NCBI RefSeq assembly: GCF_021730395.1
Contig: NC_069369.1
Coordinates: forward strand, 66,243,501-66,307,500
Length of the DNA: 64,000 bases
Direction: 5' to 3'
Origin: Mercenaria mercenaria
Taxonomy: Eukaryota > Mollusca > Bivalvia > Venerida > Veneridae
Below are positions 22,001 through 33,775 of this stretch, in pieces. A model generated the notes under the pieces. It was not told the DNA's origin, ran no database searches, and saw nothing but the letters and a program-made list of their open reading frames with translations. The first letter of the stretch is position 1. Every line of letters starts with the position of its first letter. Made by a program: the position numbers and the translations under genes.

Positions 22001-25000
22001 GCAGTCGGGACCGCACGCTTTAAAATTATTTTGTTTAAAAACTGCTTCGCGGATCTCAGATTCTAATATCACCCTGTCTAATTCCTCATCATAAATGTCT
22101 GTATTTTGCTCGTTTTCTATGTCATTAAAATTGCTATTTACATGGTCACTCAGTAATGTATTAAAATGATTGTATAAATCTTCTATTTTTATTCCCATCG
22201 CTATCACTATTTTTATTTTTATGGCATTTCTTTATTGATTTCCAAAATTTACGAGGTTGACTTTTCGCAATTTTTTTCTAATCGTTTTCCTTCATTGAGC
22301 TTAAATCTAGCTTTTGCCTTTTTCCTTATTCTGTTATACTTAGTACGCATGCTTGTAAAATTAACTCTATTTTCCTCATTTTTGTCTTTTACGAATTATT
22401 TCTTGCTTTCTTGAAATTAGTTTTTGCTGTGTAACAAGATTCATCAAACCATTTCGATTTATTAGATAATCGAGAATTTGAATTCGAGAATTTTATTGAC
22501 TTTCCAAATATTTTTAATGCGTTTTCATGTAAAAAGTTGGTTATTATTTCAACCTGGGAATCAACTGAGTCAAGTTCGTGTTGATTGTTTAATAAAAGTG
22601 ACTGAAAATCGTTGACTTTTTCTTCGTCCCATACAATCTTATTTTCCGTATGATATTTATTATCCGGATTATTTGACTGGTCGCACGAAATAGAACGTTT
22701 CCCTTTAAAACTAAAATATAAAGGTGAATGATCTGAAAAACTGTTCCAGTCTAGTATTTCAAAATCCGAGATAACACTATAATTCAAAAAATGTGATAAA
22801 AGATAATCCGTGACACTTAGGCCACGTGGTGAACAAAACGTGTGTTTACCTAATCCATGATCTTTATGCAATCGACCGTTCAAAATGATAAAACCTGTAC
22901 TTTTACATAAAGAAACATTTTTTTACCGTTATTTTCAATGCATCTATCCTGATTAGAACGGGTGGGTATGGTATAAATTACTTGCAATAAATCATCATCA
23001 TCATCATCATCGTAATCAAGATACTTGTCATAATCTAATAAATCCGGTAAATCTGATGACCTTGAGTTCATATCATAATAAGGTAACTAACATTTTCTTT
23101 TGTCAAACTTTGTAAAGCAAGAGTAAACTGCAGTTTTGAGGTAGTGGACCCGTAATAGCACTCGATAATTTCCGCTAACACCTTCGTGGTTCAATTTTGA
23201 CAAGATTACCATTAAACCAAAGAACATGCAACAACTGTGAAAATAAGTTAGGACACGAGTTTCATTATCTTTTCGAGTGTAACCTGTTTTCAAATGAACG
23301 AAAAAAAATCAAACCATATTTCTTCAGAAATCCGAATGTATTTAAATAGGAACAACTTATAAATACTGGAAATAAAAAAAGAAATTTTAAAATTGTGCAA
23401 ATTTGTTAAAATTATATAGGAGAGATCGTGTTTGCATACAAATTCTATTTTTAGAACTGATAAGACAGTGATCGGGTGGGCAGAAGCCGACCGTCCATGT
23501 TTTTTGTAAACAGTGATGTTTTTCTAACGGTCTAAACTTTCTTAAAACACAAATTACATAAATAATTTTTTGATCAATGGAAAGGTTATAAAACAAGCAA
23601 TTTATTGATTACTTTTAATTGTTATTTCGAAATAAAATGGATCAATTATGAACGCTTAACTTACACTGTTTTTCTAAAGGTTGTGAAAATCACTACGCCG
23701 CTTTTAAAATTATATGTCATTTAAAACGTTTATTCATTGAAAAAAGATATTTGGATACAAAAATATGAAGATTGTTAGTATTTCAAATCTTTTTGAATTT
23801 TGAAAATCCATAAATGAGCAAAAAAGTTATTAAAAATTAAAAATTCTGATTCATTACGCAAACGGTGTTAAAATCATTTGTTTTGCCAACCACCAGATAA
23901 ACAGATGTTAACGCGTGACGTCACGGCGATCTCTCCTATTGTCACAGCTAAGATAAATGATATTTTGTATTTTCATCTCCGTACATTTTATGACTCTCCG
24001 ATGCCCGAATGGGGGCATCATTTATTTATTTATATATATATTTATTTATTTATTATATTGTAATACTGACATATGACATCTAGATATGAAAGGCGTTATT
24101 GTGAAAACATCATATTTTGTTAGAATTGAATTGTACTATTATTTTCTTATGAGCCTCCAATATATTGTTAAAAAATCTCACCTCTTTTATTCATGTATTC
24201 ATGAAATGAGTGAAATAAAAGGTTTTTGACTTTTTTGAATTCCTGCGCTTTTGAACTCTGAATCGTGATACATTAGACGGCAAACCACTCGAAGGCCTTG
24301 TTTGTTTTCATTCATACATGTTCACTGAATAATTTTGATAATAATTATGATCTGAAACGACATGCGGAAATCTGACCTCATATCTGGCCGTCTTACCGGT
24401 CTGCTCGTAAACCATTGTTTATCGCGGAATATAAGGAGCTTGAAAATATTCTTTGTTTCACTGGCATATTAGAATATGTATTTTCGTTAGGTAATTCGGC
24501 ATTCTTCGGTTGTAAATGTATAGCTCAACATGCACATGATCATGGCTTTCCGTAAAACCCGGAGAATGTGAAATCGCATACGGAAATTACGTAATCTGCC
24601 GACTTTCATTACAGGTCCACTACCTTAATGCCTGTGAATAAGAAACATGTTCAAGAATTATGTATTACAATCTTAAGTATCTGAAATTGTTAACACCCTG
24701 TAGTATATCAATGCTGAAAAAAATAACATTTGCCTAAAAATAGGCCTCATTTACTTTATTCAATGACATGTATACACAAGAATAACGCAAACATCACTTA
24801 GAGGGTATGTTAATCCAAAAAACAAGCATATTTAGTGAAAAGAAAATCTAAATGAAGCTTACATTTTGGTGATCTAATTCTGTTCTTATACTGTTTAAAG
24901 TTTTCATTTTCCAGTTAGTGTTCATTACTTCATCAGTTTTCCACAACCCCATCGAGTGGAAATATACAGCAGGGGAATGCTGATGGTCGGCCATACCGTT

Positions 25001-28000
25001 CCTATTAAAAGGCAGCAGAAATAATTTGTACTTAAGGTTTAGCAGTACATCACAAAACAACAGAAATTATTAGTAAATGAACAACATCTTGACAAACAAC
25101 TTATCTGTCCAATACATGTTTTACTGTTCTGTCCCATATAATTGGATACTTAAAATAGTCTAAAGGAGTTGTCCCCCTTTAAAAAAGAATGCCATTTGTA
25201 AAGAAATAAATGTAAACATTTGTCAAAAACGATGTTTTACCTAGTTATTTTAAGTTTAAACACTGGTACATTGTTGCAAATGCATCAAAACTAAGACGTG
25301 TAACAGCTTTTTAAAAATGGTGAGTTTTGAAAGGAGCTGAACTGTCCAGAAATGTGGCCCCTCCATGCAGTCCCTTTCCGGAATTCAATATATGTATGAG
25401 TAAATTGACAATGGTTTTGCAGAATAATATACATGTTTTATATGCTGTTTAATTTTCATGTAAAACAATGCTTTCTTTCTATGATTTGGTGATGTTCAAA
25501 CTTTTTTCTCCGAAACATGGACCTGAACTCTTTCAAAAACGACATTTGAAAGGGCTATAAATTTAATGCAGATACAGTATAGCTATTATGTTGTTAAATA
25601 TCCAGTGTGATTTCAAAAGAAATTTGCTCGAAAGGTTGCTACTAGTAGTGATTATTCCTTCAAGTTTTAAGAAAACTGGGAATATTTTAATATGGTCATT
25701 GTCACGAACAAGTTACTAAATAAGCAAATAATCTATCTAAAAACATTTGAAATAAACAGGAACTTACGCTGGATCAAAGCTATGTATTATACACCCATAC
25801 AGCTTACTCAGTTCCTCATCAAACGAAAAGTCTGTTCGTACACTGAATAGAATCGAAAAGAAAAGAAATTAATGCATTTATGTGTATGTTTAACGCTAAT
25901 CGGAGGACTTCGTGCTCAGTTCCAACCGTTTCGCAGAAAAATACTTCTATTTCACAAACGATTGCGCCAAATTTACTTTTGACGGTTTCATTATCGTTCT
26001 TGTTTAATAATACATGTATATCCATCCCATCCCAAACAAAACGATATTATTATGTTATAGATACGTTACCCAAAGGAATACACGACACAAGGCTTTGAGG
26101 GTACCACATCTTGATTTTCACACAAGTCATAGCCGCCATCTTGATGGTTGCCAAGGTGAATTTGGCGCGTACATGGAACTTGGATACTTTCTATGTACCT
26201 AAGTATTAAAAGAGTGGAAGGAAATTTAAATTAAAGATTCTGGTTGTTTTGGGGTTTCAGTATAAAACGCGTCCTTAAAATTAGGCATTCACCTTAAATT
26301 GAATCACGTTGTATAAAACTATATTAACCTTTAGCCTGCTGGCGGCGAATATTTCTGCCTCTGCGACCAGTACAGACCAAGATCAGCCTGCATATCCGTG
26401 CAATCTGATCATGGTCTACACTGTTCGCTATTCAGTCAGTAAATTTTCAGTGAACACCCCTTCAAATAATAATTGGTATTGCCCAAACTGAATGATGGAC
26501 CAGTCCATTTAGGAAATTTAGCAGGCTAAGGGTTAAAATGCGGCTCAGTATAATATTTGCGAGCGATAAAATTGATCTGAAAAGCTACGGAAATGGTCGA
26601 AAATAACCACATCAAAGCAAAATAGACTTTAAAATGTTATAAAAACGGTAAATTCAAACAAAAATGTGATGGAAAATGAACACGAACACTACTTGTTTTG
26701 ACATTATTGTGTGAATTAAAAGTTCAAAATAGATTTGCTTGTTTAGTTTTAAGTAGTTAAAGCTTAGGACAATTAACAGATTTATCTTTTTTCAGGTAAG
26801 AAAATTTTCTCGAATACCTGTGATATTGCTCTTCCAAATCTCGAAATTGCATTAACTCGAGTATAAAAGGTGGTGGGACACGAACTCGGCCCTGGTCGTC
26901 TACAAATATTGTTGCACCCCGACTTTTTGTTTGCAGTAGTCCATATTCCTCTTTTAATTTCTACAAAGGTAAAGTTAAATATCTTATTCACTTCTTAAAG
27001 TGGACATACCAACTCTCATGAATATAAGCCGTTATGGTTCGGCAAACATCATATCTCTGTATCATTCTTTACTTTATCAAAAACATTGTATATATACCCT
27101 AAATTCAAAGTGTTTTATTATGTTTTATAATCATATTTTCTTTCATCAATGATACATATTTTGTTATTTTTTTCATTCCAGTCATAAAGGTGTTTGTGAA
27201 ATTAAAGCGGTTACTGATCTTATTTCTTTTGTTTGGCTTCTGGTAGCATTCCACTTCAGATGCAGTTCATAAACTAATTAAATTGCTTACTCTTTCCATT
27301 GTCGCGTTCAAAGTCAGTGTAGATAAGTCCAGAGCTTTTTTCTGAAAGAACATTAAAAAGATAAAACCTATATAAGAGACACAGATCCATTATAGATTTC
27401 TGCCTTCATACATGCGATTATTTTATTTCTTTTGTGTGCTGTCGCGATAGAATTGACAAACTTGCAAAAATGGCTTTTCATCTTCATACGCGATTAGAAC
27501 ATTTGTTTCTGTGCCGGTTGAGTACATCTCAAATCAGGATATCCTCTAAACAATTGTATGCCCCCGTGTGTGTATGTTACTACAAATTGTAACAGATATG
27601 CTAACTTATATATATGATCATATTTCTTTTAAAAGCAGTCTTCTAATTGTTGACAGTACACTGTATACTGTTCTACACTGGTGCCAGCACTATTGAGATT
27701 ATCCTTAGTTGATATATGTACCAAATCCTGGTATACATTGGCTTTCTTACATCAGAAGCATTTGAGGTTTTTAACTACATAACATTTCTTAAATTCATTA
27801 TGCACAAAATGTGTTGCGATTTTGGAAAAAAACAATCATGCATTCCACACATTTTGTCAGATAGTACTTTGTGACGGGACGTCTCACAAAGCGAAGGAGG
27901 AAGCCTGATAACGGCCGTCCAACACGATACCGATAGAAGAAGATAAACCCGAGGTTGATATTATTTTCTGAAAGCTTGCAATGATAAAAGTTGACAAAAT

Positions 28001-28418
28001 AAACATGTCAAGTTTAAAAAAATCATACAATGCTACACATATCATTATAACTAGAAAACAGCAAATTGATTATATTTATATAAATGTTTGAGGCGGAGTT
28101 TTCCAGTACTGGTGAAAACATGAGAGAGTCCAGTCGGGTATGCAAGAGACGTTACACCTATTTTAGATTATAAATATCCAACATGTGTTACCACTGTATA
28201 TATATATATATCTTCAAAAACAGGCATATTTAAAACATGCGTTCAGGTTAGAGTTCCGTATATAGTAATTAACTTACTACTCGTATTGATGGGATCTCTG
28301 GCTCCGAGTTTCCATGGCGACGAACCAGAAAGACTAAAACTACCAGTGCCAGAGATATAACAACCAGAGCCCGGAACTGTCGAGTTCTTACGATCCACAT
28401 TCTGTCTGTGTTGATCAT
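19030..28418 (-). CDS. METTL24: METTL24-like methyltransferase, 7 coding exons
   Basis: A membrane-anchored SAM-dependent methyltransferase of the METTL24 type (Methyltransf_22/FkbM-like fold); the substrate is unknown. Exons, 5' to 3' on the minus strand, are 28418-28278, 27341-27291, 26960-26818, 26198-26070, 25842-25768, 25001-24863 and 19353-19030. All junctions have AG/GT and phases agree, giving 333 residues (human about 366). Residues 16-32 are a hydrophobic segment (FRALVVISLALVVLVFLV) followed by RR, so a type II anchor or signal is likely. The SAM-binding part shows CVVYSFGVRTDFSFDEEL (149-166) and IIHSFDPA (173-180). NWKMKTLNSIR then precedes the motif MKIDIEGAEWEALPEM in the last exon. 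The start was chosen at 28418; a second ATG lies six codons in, and the exon extends to an acceptor at 28453 without a stop, so the N-terminus is the least certain part. The 5.5-kb last intron is filled by transposons. Confidence 0.87.
19588..23085 (-). mobile_element. LINE, 5'-truncated, with endonuclease and RT
   Basis: Read on the minus strand, it starts inside the apurinic-type endonuclease near 23071 (RSNQDRCIENNGKK; NGRLHKDHGLG; TFCSPRGLSVTDYLL; SDHSPLYFSF). It continues with reverse transcriptase blocks (NNFKACGPDCISAEIIK; NYRGITLNNIFAKIYS; NQFGFQKGKSTVD; FIDYEKCFDRI; GVKQGDPGSPLMF; LILYADDQVLFA) and a C-terminal CKFCNLNSLENEYHFLLVCP cluster. About five frame breaks split it. The 3' end is an AAC-repeat tail, read as TTG repeats on its own strand, near 19588-19605. 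An ATC microsatellite at 22992-23012 encodes a run of Asp in the endonuclease part. It lies in the last intron of the METTL24-like gene in the same orientation. Clade not assigned; C-terminal layout is like that of the LINE at 1-1190. Confidence 0.9.
21166..21500. mobile_element. Foldback MITE inside the LINE, 335 bp
   Basis: Two arms of about 150-160 bp form a near-perfect inverted repeat around a loop near 21318-21336. Matching blocks include GCGAAAATTTTCCCAATAAC, CTTTGGATATTGAAGGACAA and AGGTCACCGGTATCGAAAAA. The outer ends read GGACGTATGCTA and, complemented from the right, GGCGTACGCTAT. The element is bordered by TTTAA on both sides (21161-21165 and 21501-21505). Removing it and one TTTAA rejoins the LINE frame directly (RSCIK to YKNQISEP), which confirms an insertion into the LINE. 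Confidence 0.92.
23136..24625. mobile_element. Candidate TIR element, 1.5 kb
   Basis: AGGTAGTGGACCCGTAATAG at the left and, complemented, AGGTAGTGGACCTGTAATGA at the right form an inverted repeat of about 18 bp with one mismatch. The interior has no transposase-like frame; it holds ATTT repeats near 24027-24055. No clean target duplication was found. It sits just upstream of the truncated 5' end of the LINE, within the same intron. Confidence 0.55.
26324..26536. mobile_element. Palindromic MITE family A, full copy
   Basis: It begins TTAACCTTTAGCCTGCTGGC and ends TTTAGCAGGCTAAGGGTTAA, with the family core GATCAGCCTGCATATCCGTG. It lies in intron 3 of the METTL24-like gene. Confidence 0.9.
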
Positions 28419-28453
28419 TGGTAGCACGATATTCACGTGTGCCAAGAGACAAC

Positions 28454-29875
28454 CTGAAATAGTTTTGATCTGAATAAAACCGTTGCAAATTGCTTTAAAT
28501 TTTACTGTCAATGTCTTATTACTGGTTTGAAATGATAAAGTGTTGAAGATGTTTTTTCATTTATGAAAACATACACTGCTTTTGATATTTCACACAATAT
28601 TTAGGTTAAATGCCTTCTCCTAGAAAATGTTCATTGAATTATAAATATCCGTGACCTTGATTGTACTGTGCTGCCGTTCATATTGTCAAGTTAGGAAGTC
28701 TCAGCTTATTTTAAACTAGACTGGGAGTGGAGGGCGGAGATGGTAACTGTATTGAACAAAACAGCTAACCCGCCATTAGTTCTTTTGCCAGTAATTTAAA
28801 AATTACCGAACGTACAATTATGAAATTAAGTCTACGCTTAGAACAAGATGTTGTTGATAAGTGTTCACAATTTCAAAAAAAAAGTCAATTTATGCTATCC
28901 TATACATTCGCTCATTTTACAACTTTAATCACTCTTTGAAAAATCACAATTTATTTATTTATTTATTTGGGTTTTACGGCGCACCAATACAGTATAGGTT
29001 ATATGGCGCCAAACAGGACTACAAATTTTGGTTTCACATCTCAATTACATCGAAATAAAAACATGAGGTATGGAAAATCACAAAGATGCGCTAAAACGTA
29101 TAGAATTTACAAACTAGCGAAAACACGTTATGAGGGAGTAAAAATGACAAGACGAACAAAATAATTACGCTGTCATGCCTTGTCGTAGACAAGCAGTTAA
29201 TATATGTGTGAAATCAAAATCTACAACACATAATTTCTATAAATTGTATATATATATTCATTATCTAAAAAAACACATCTTTCATGTGTATTTTTGTGAC
29301 TTTTTAAAAACGGGGCTTTGGTACTAGTAAAATGAATAAAATTATAGCTTTGCGTAATTTAATAATAAAGAATTTTTTATATGTTATTATTGATAGATCG
29401 ATCTAACTGTTCTCATAATTTAAGAAATGCACATATATTAATTTCTTAACTATTTGCAAAACAGCAAATGGCGGGTTACCTCTTTCATTTCTTTATAGAT
29501 AAGAACAAGTTGAATTATTGATAAGATACAGTTTTGTGGTTTGGAATGTCATAAAACGCGCGGGTTTAAAGGTCGTTTAGAACTACATGTATAAATAAGA
29601 AGTTTTTAAAATAATGAAAATGGCGATTATCAACGTGATTTCATGATAACAGTACTTTAAGAAAGCAACAACAACAACAACAAATAACAACGACAATCAC
29701 GTGGTTTTATTGGGGCGGTGCGTAAGCTCCGCCTCCAATGGAATTAAGACGGGAAAATGAAAGCCCGTCACTTCTTAGTGCAAAACGGCAAAGCGCATCC
29801 ACTTTCTACATCTTCTCATAAAGAAGAGCACCGAAAACAAAGCGGATGAATATGACCTATATTGCGGCTATTTTA
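28454..29875. other. Intron or upstream region of METTL24-like gene, with SINE-tail fragment
   Basis: Position 28453 is a plausible acceptor (CAAAACTATTTCAG on the minus strand), so this stretch is probably intron in the 5' UTR. At 28945-29050 a (TTTA)n run joins GGGTTTTACGGCGCACCAAT and GGTTATATGGCGCC, which is the complemented tail of the Ser/Leu-type SINE. Otherwise nothing is recognisable. Confidence 0.5.
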
Positions 29876-30830
29876 GACTTGTCTGGTTCCCGTCGTACTA
29901 TGTATTTTAGTACGACAGTGAAGGAGGGGCAGGTAAACCAGACTATTTTTACACTCTGACGTCATTAGGGAAAACCCCACTTGGTTTTAATCTGAATTGT
30001 CTAAAAATATATACAAGTCAGTGACTTAATTGAAGCTTGGCGGACTACTTTTTTAATTTTTTTCTTAAAACGACGCCATCTTGTTCTTTCCAATAACTGC
30101 AAAAAAACATATCTACGCGATTATTATTATCAAAGAAGTATAAAATAAATTTATTTTATACTTCTTTGTTATTATAAACTGGACTTTTATTAGGTTCGTG
30201 AGACCATGGTACAAATGTATAGTGTATGCATACCGTATTTGCAATTACTACATAAAAGTTTTTATAACGGAAACGCTTGAGGAAACGGAAAGTGACTCGT
30301 GTTAGCATTTGTTCAGGATTTTAGCTTTCTGCAATTAAAATTAGGAAGATATTGCATCTGGAATGGAGTGTTATTGAATAAAATCATCGAGGATACGGGT
30401 TGCCTATTTGTTCTGTCAAGCGGCGTAATGGCGTGTGTATAAGTCACGTCATTTGTTTGCTTGGTGAAGATGGGTAATTCGGTAAACAACAACTTCGGAC
30501 AAAATTTTGCATGGCAGCAAATCAAAATTATTCAAGAATGTTAAGCAGAACAGAGAGGCCGGGCAAAAAGTTAAACAAGGTTAGCGTTTGTTTATCAGCT
30601 CATATTTTTAGTCCTATCAATAAGACCTGACATAACATATTTTAACATTTTGACGTCTATCTGTTATGTCCGGTCTTATCGGATCGCCATTTATAACATG
30701 TAGCCAGAAGTGAACACACATCATGTCGCCTTTATTCTTCAAATTACGAACAATATAACCCAGTCCGAAGTGAAAGAACACTACTTACACCGAAAATAAT
30801 CATTTTTTCAACAGCATATGTGAATAATTA
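29876..30830. other. Spacer with hairpins
   Basis: At 29893-29917 GTCGTACTA and TAGTACGAC flank a 7-nt loop, inside an outer imperfect pair (GTCTGGTT and AACCAGAC). At 30131-30168 there is a perfect 38-bp palindrome, CAAAGAAGTATAAAATAAA plus its complement. No gene is visible. Confidence 0.6.
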
Positions 30831-32042
30831 TAGTGTTATTTCTAGAGCGACGCAGCGGGGCGCCCCGCCCTGCCCTTTTTTACTGCCGCCACGCTGCCCG
30901 TAAAATGTGCCCTCTTGCCTTTGATCTTATGCTAAATCCCGCCAATTTCCCTGTTGACATGCCTCGACGATTTTTTGATCAGCAAATTACGTCACGGCGA
31001 GTGCACACAGGTAATGAGAATCAGTGAAGTGTTAAAACAAATTGATAAAGGGTATGGATCCTGTGAAACGTCAAAAAAAGCGTGCGTAAGCGGCCAGCTG
31101 ATTACCGAGCACGTGAAAAGTGCCCTAGATTTCTTTGAGCAAAATTTAAATTAGACCGTCGTTTACTATAACAAGTATATATCAATGCAGTTTGATTCTA
31201 CTGTAATTTAAACTAGAAAATGCACACATTTTAATGATTATCGAAAGTAAAAGAAAGTTTAGAATGTCCGTTCACGAGTCTTATTACTCCCGATGTCGTA
31301 TGTAATTTTTCCATTATTCCTTCAAAAAAGCTGACAGTCGGTGTATTTTTTTATGATGAGAAACATCAAAATATGTGGAACTATCCCTGGTTTACCCTAG
31401 TAGGTCATTTAAACTGAGTAAAAACTACTTTCAGACAACATTCCGAAAGTGTACCAGTATCCGGATAGTATATTTTGGATATGCGATTTAGTAAACTTTA
31501 ACCTTACTGTAATAGCACTTTTCTGTTAATGAAATATTGATGAAAGACCTGATAAATACAACAGGTATTTTGATAATTATCAGTTTACAATGTGACCTGA
31601 AACAGGCCTTTAACTATGTTGTTTACAACATGATCTTGATTTCAAGATTAAGCTTATATTAAGGTCCTCCACTATTTCACATTCATATGAATAAGTTGAC
31701 ATTCTTGGTGACATTTTTAAGGGAAAGGCTTGAATGGTTTAACCTAAACTATAAAGTAAGTAAAAAGCCTTTGAAAACTTTGTGACTGGTTTTGGGAAGA
31801 TTTAGCACTTTATTCTGTGACACAAAGAAGTATAATAAAATTTATTTTTATAGCTCTTTGTGTGACATTTCTTTTAAGTGTGGAATAAAGATAAATGGAA
31901 TACATATTAACTATAGACATCTAGAAATGCAACTACTGCTATGGTAACTTTCACATCTAAAAGGGCACCCTGCCCCTTTCGGACAGCACCCTGCCCCTTT
32001 TTGGCAGCACCCTGTCCTTTTTGAGCTCTAGAAATAACACTA
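30831..32042. mobile_element. TIR element with 5-bp target duplication, 1.2 kb
   Basis: The 18-bp termini TAGTGTTATTTCTAGAGC (30831-30848) and their exact complement (32025-32042) are bordered on both sides by AATTA. Inside each end is a GC-rich block with CCCTGCCCTTTTTT-like units; on the right, GCACCCTGCCCCTTT-like units recur three times. Two overlapping frames of about 65 codons (30833-31154) hold no recognised domain. An imperfect palindrome at 31820-31861 resembles the one at 30131. Superfamily is undetermined. Confidence 0.8.
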
Positions 32043-32814
32043 AATTACAAAACAAAAGTTACTTTTCATGTTAAATATAGACTTGTTTCTTTCAACTGTA
32101 TGTATCGCTGTGTATCTGTGTTATGGTGTGCAACATTGCCGGTCTATTCCGAATGTTGTGTAAATACAATTTATTTTGAGAATCAATTTTAGACGAAATA
32201 TTTTCGCTCTATAAACGGTTTGACGTATTAATCTTCAGATTTTTATGCAAGGTAGCAGGGGTGGCAAAATCTGATTTTGACTTGTTTGTCCTTTTTGTCA
32301 GTTGCTATTTTGTATTTGTCCGTATAGTAGTTTCATGTATATAGTAAATTCTAGTCAAATTAGACTCGTCCGTACAAGCTTTGGGACAAACTGGGCAATA
32401 CGGACAATTGAATTTGCCACCCCTGGGTAGTCGAATGTATTTGATGATGATCATGAACGAGCATTAAATCACATCGTCAAAGGTAGTTGTTCTTTAAAAG
32501 TCAACAGGTGTACAGCTCCAGTCGCATTCGGTTTAATAATATTACAAAACGCACATTTTTACAAATTGATATCCAATCAATTGGACCTCATTCTATAAGT
32601 GTACAATGAAAAACGATATTCTTGTTTCGTTATTCAAATATCTTTTGAAACTGAATAACCATTTTAAATGTCGTATGATTTAAATAGCACTGTAGATGCC
32701 CTCAACTTTTAGGACACCATAAGTTATTTTACACTAACAACTTCTTTCAATAATTTAAATGGCATTTTTTCCCAATCTGAACAGTTATCACGCAGAAATT
32801 TTCACACTTTTGAG

Positions 32815-33775
32815 CAAGTCTCAATGAAACTTAGTCAGAATGTTACCCTTAATAAAACTTTTGATGAGTTCTTTATTGGGTCATCTTAGCTCTAAAACTA
32901 GGTCACCAGGTCAAATCAAAGGGAAAGCTTGTAAACACTCTAGAGGTTAAATGTTTGGCCCAGTCTTAATGAAACTTTGTCAGAATGGAACCCTCAATAA
33001 AATCTTAGAAAAGTTTGACATTGGGTCATCTGGGGTCAAAATCTAGGTCACCAGTTCAAATTAAAGGAAAAGCTTGTTTACACTCCAGAGGTCACAATTT
33101 GGGCCCAATCTTAATGAAACTTGGCCAGTATGTTACCCTCAATAAAGTCTTTGACGAGTTTGATATCAGGTTATCTTGGGTCAAAACTAGGTCACCAGTT
33201 CAAATTAAAGGAAAAGCTTGTTAACACTGTAGAGGCCACATCTATGACTATATCTTCATGAAACATGGTCAGAATGTTGATCTTAAAGATCGTAAGGTTC
33301 AATTTGTATCTAGGTCATCTAGAATAAAAAAAAACTAGATCACCAGGTCAAATCAAAGGAAAAGCTAATTTACATTAAAGAGGCCACATTTATGAAGATA
33401 TCTTAATGAAACTTAGTCAGAATATTAATTTTGATATTCTTTATGTCAAGTGCAAATTTGGGTGAGGTGGGGTAAAAAACTCGGTCACTAGGTCAAATCA
33501 AAGGAAAAGCTTATTGAGGCCACATTTATGACTGTATCTTCATGAAACTTGGTTGGAATGTTAATCTTGGTGATCTTTAGGTCAAGCTCGAACTTGGGTC
33601 ATGTCGGGTCAGAAACTGGGTCACCGGGTCAAATCAAAGGAATAGCTAGTTTACACTTTAGAGACCACATTTATGACCATATCTTAATGAAACTTGGTCA
33701 GAATGTTAATTTTGATAATCTTTAGGTCAGTAGCTCAGGGGAGCGATACATGGCCTTCATGGCCCTCTTGTTTAT
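32815..33775. repeat. Tandem-core element, unit about 150 bp, six units
   Basis: Units carry TTAATGAAACTTGGTCAGAA, then CTAGGTCACCAGGTCAAATC, then AAAGGAAAAGCTTGTTTACA in the same order and spacing. The array ends at TGGCCTTCATGGCCCTCTTG, whose complement starts near the AACAAGAG terminus seen on other tandem-core elements in this window. Confidence 0.9.

Noticed and set aside
25819-26098. Overlapping frames on both strands in METTL24-like intron 4
   Set aside because: They run across the 25842 splice acceptor and are out of frame with the spliced exons.
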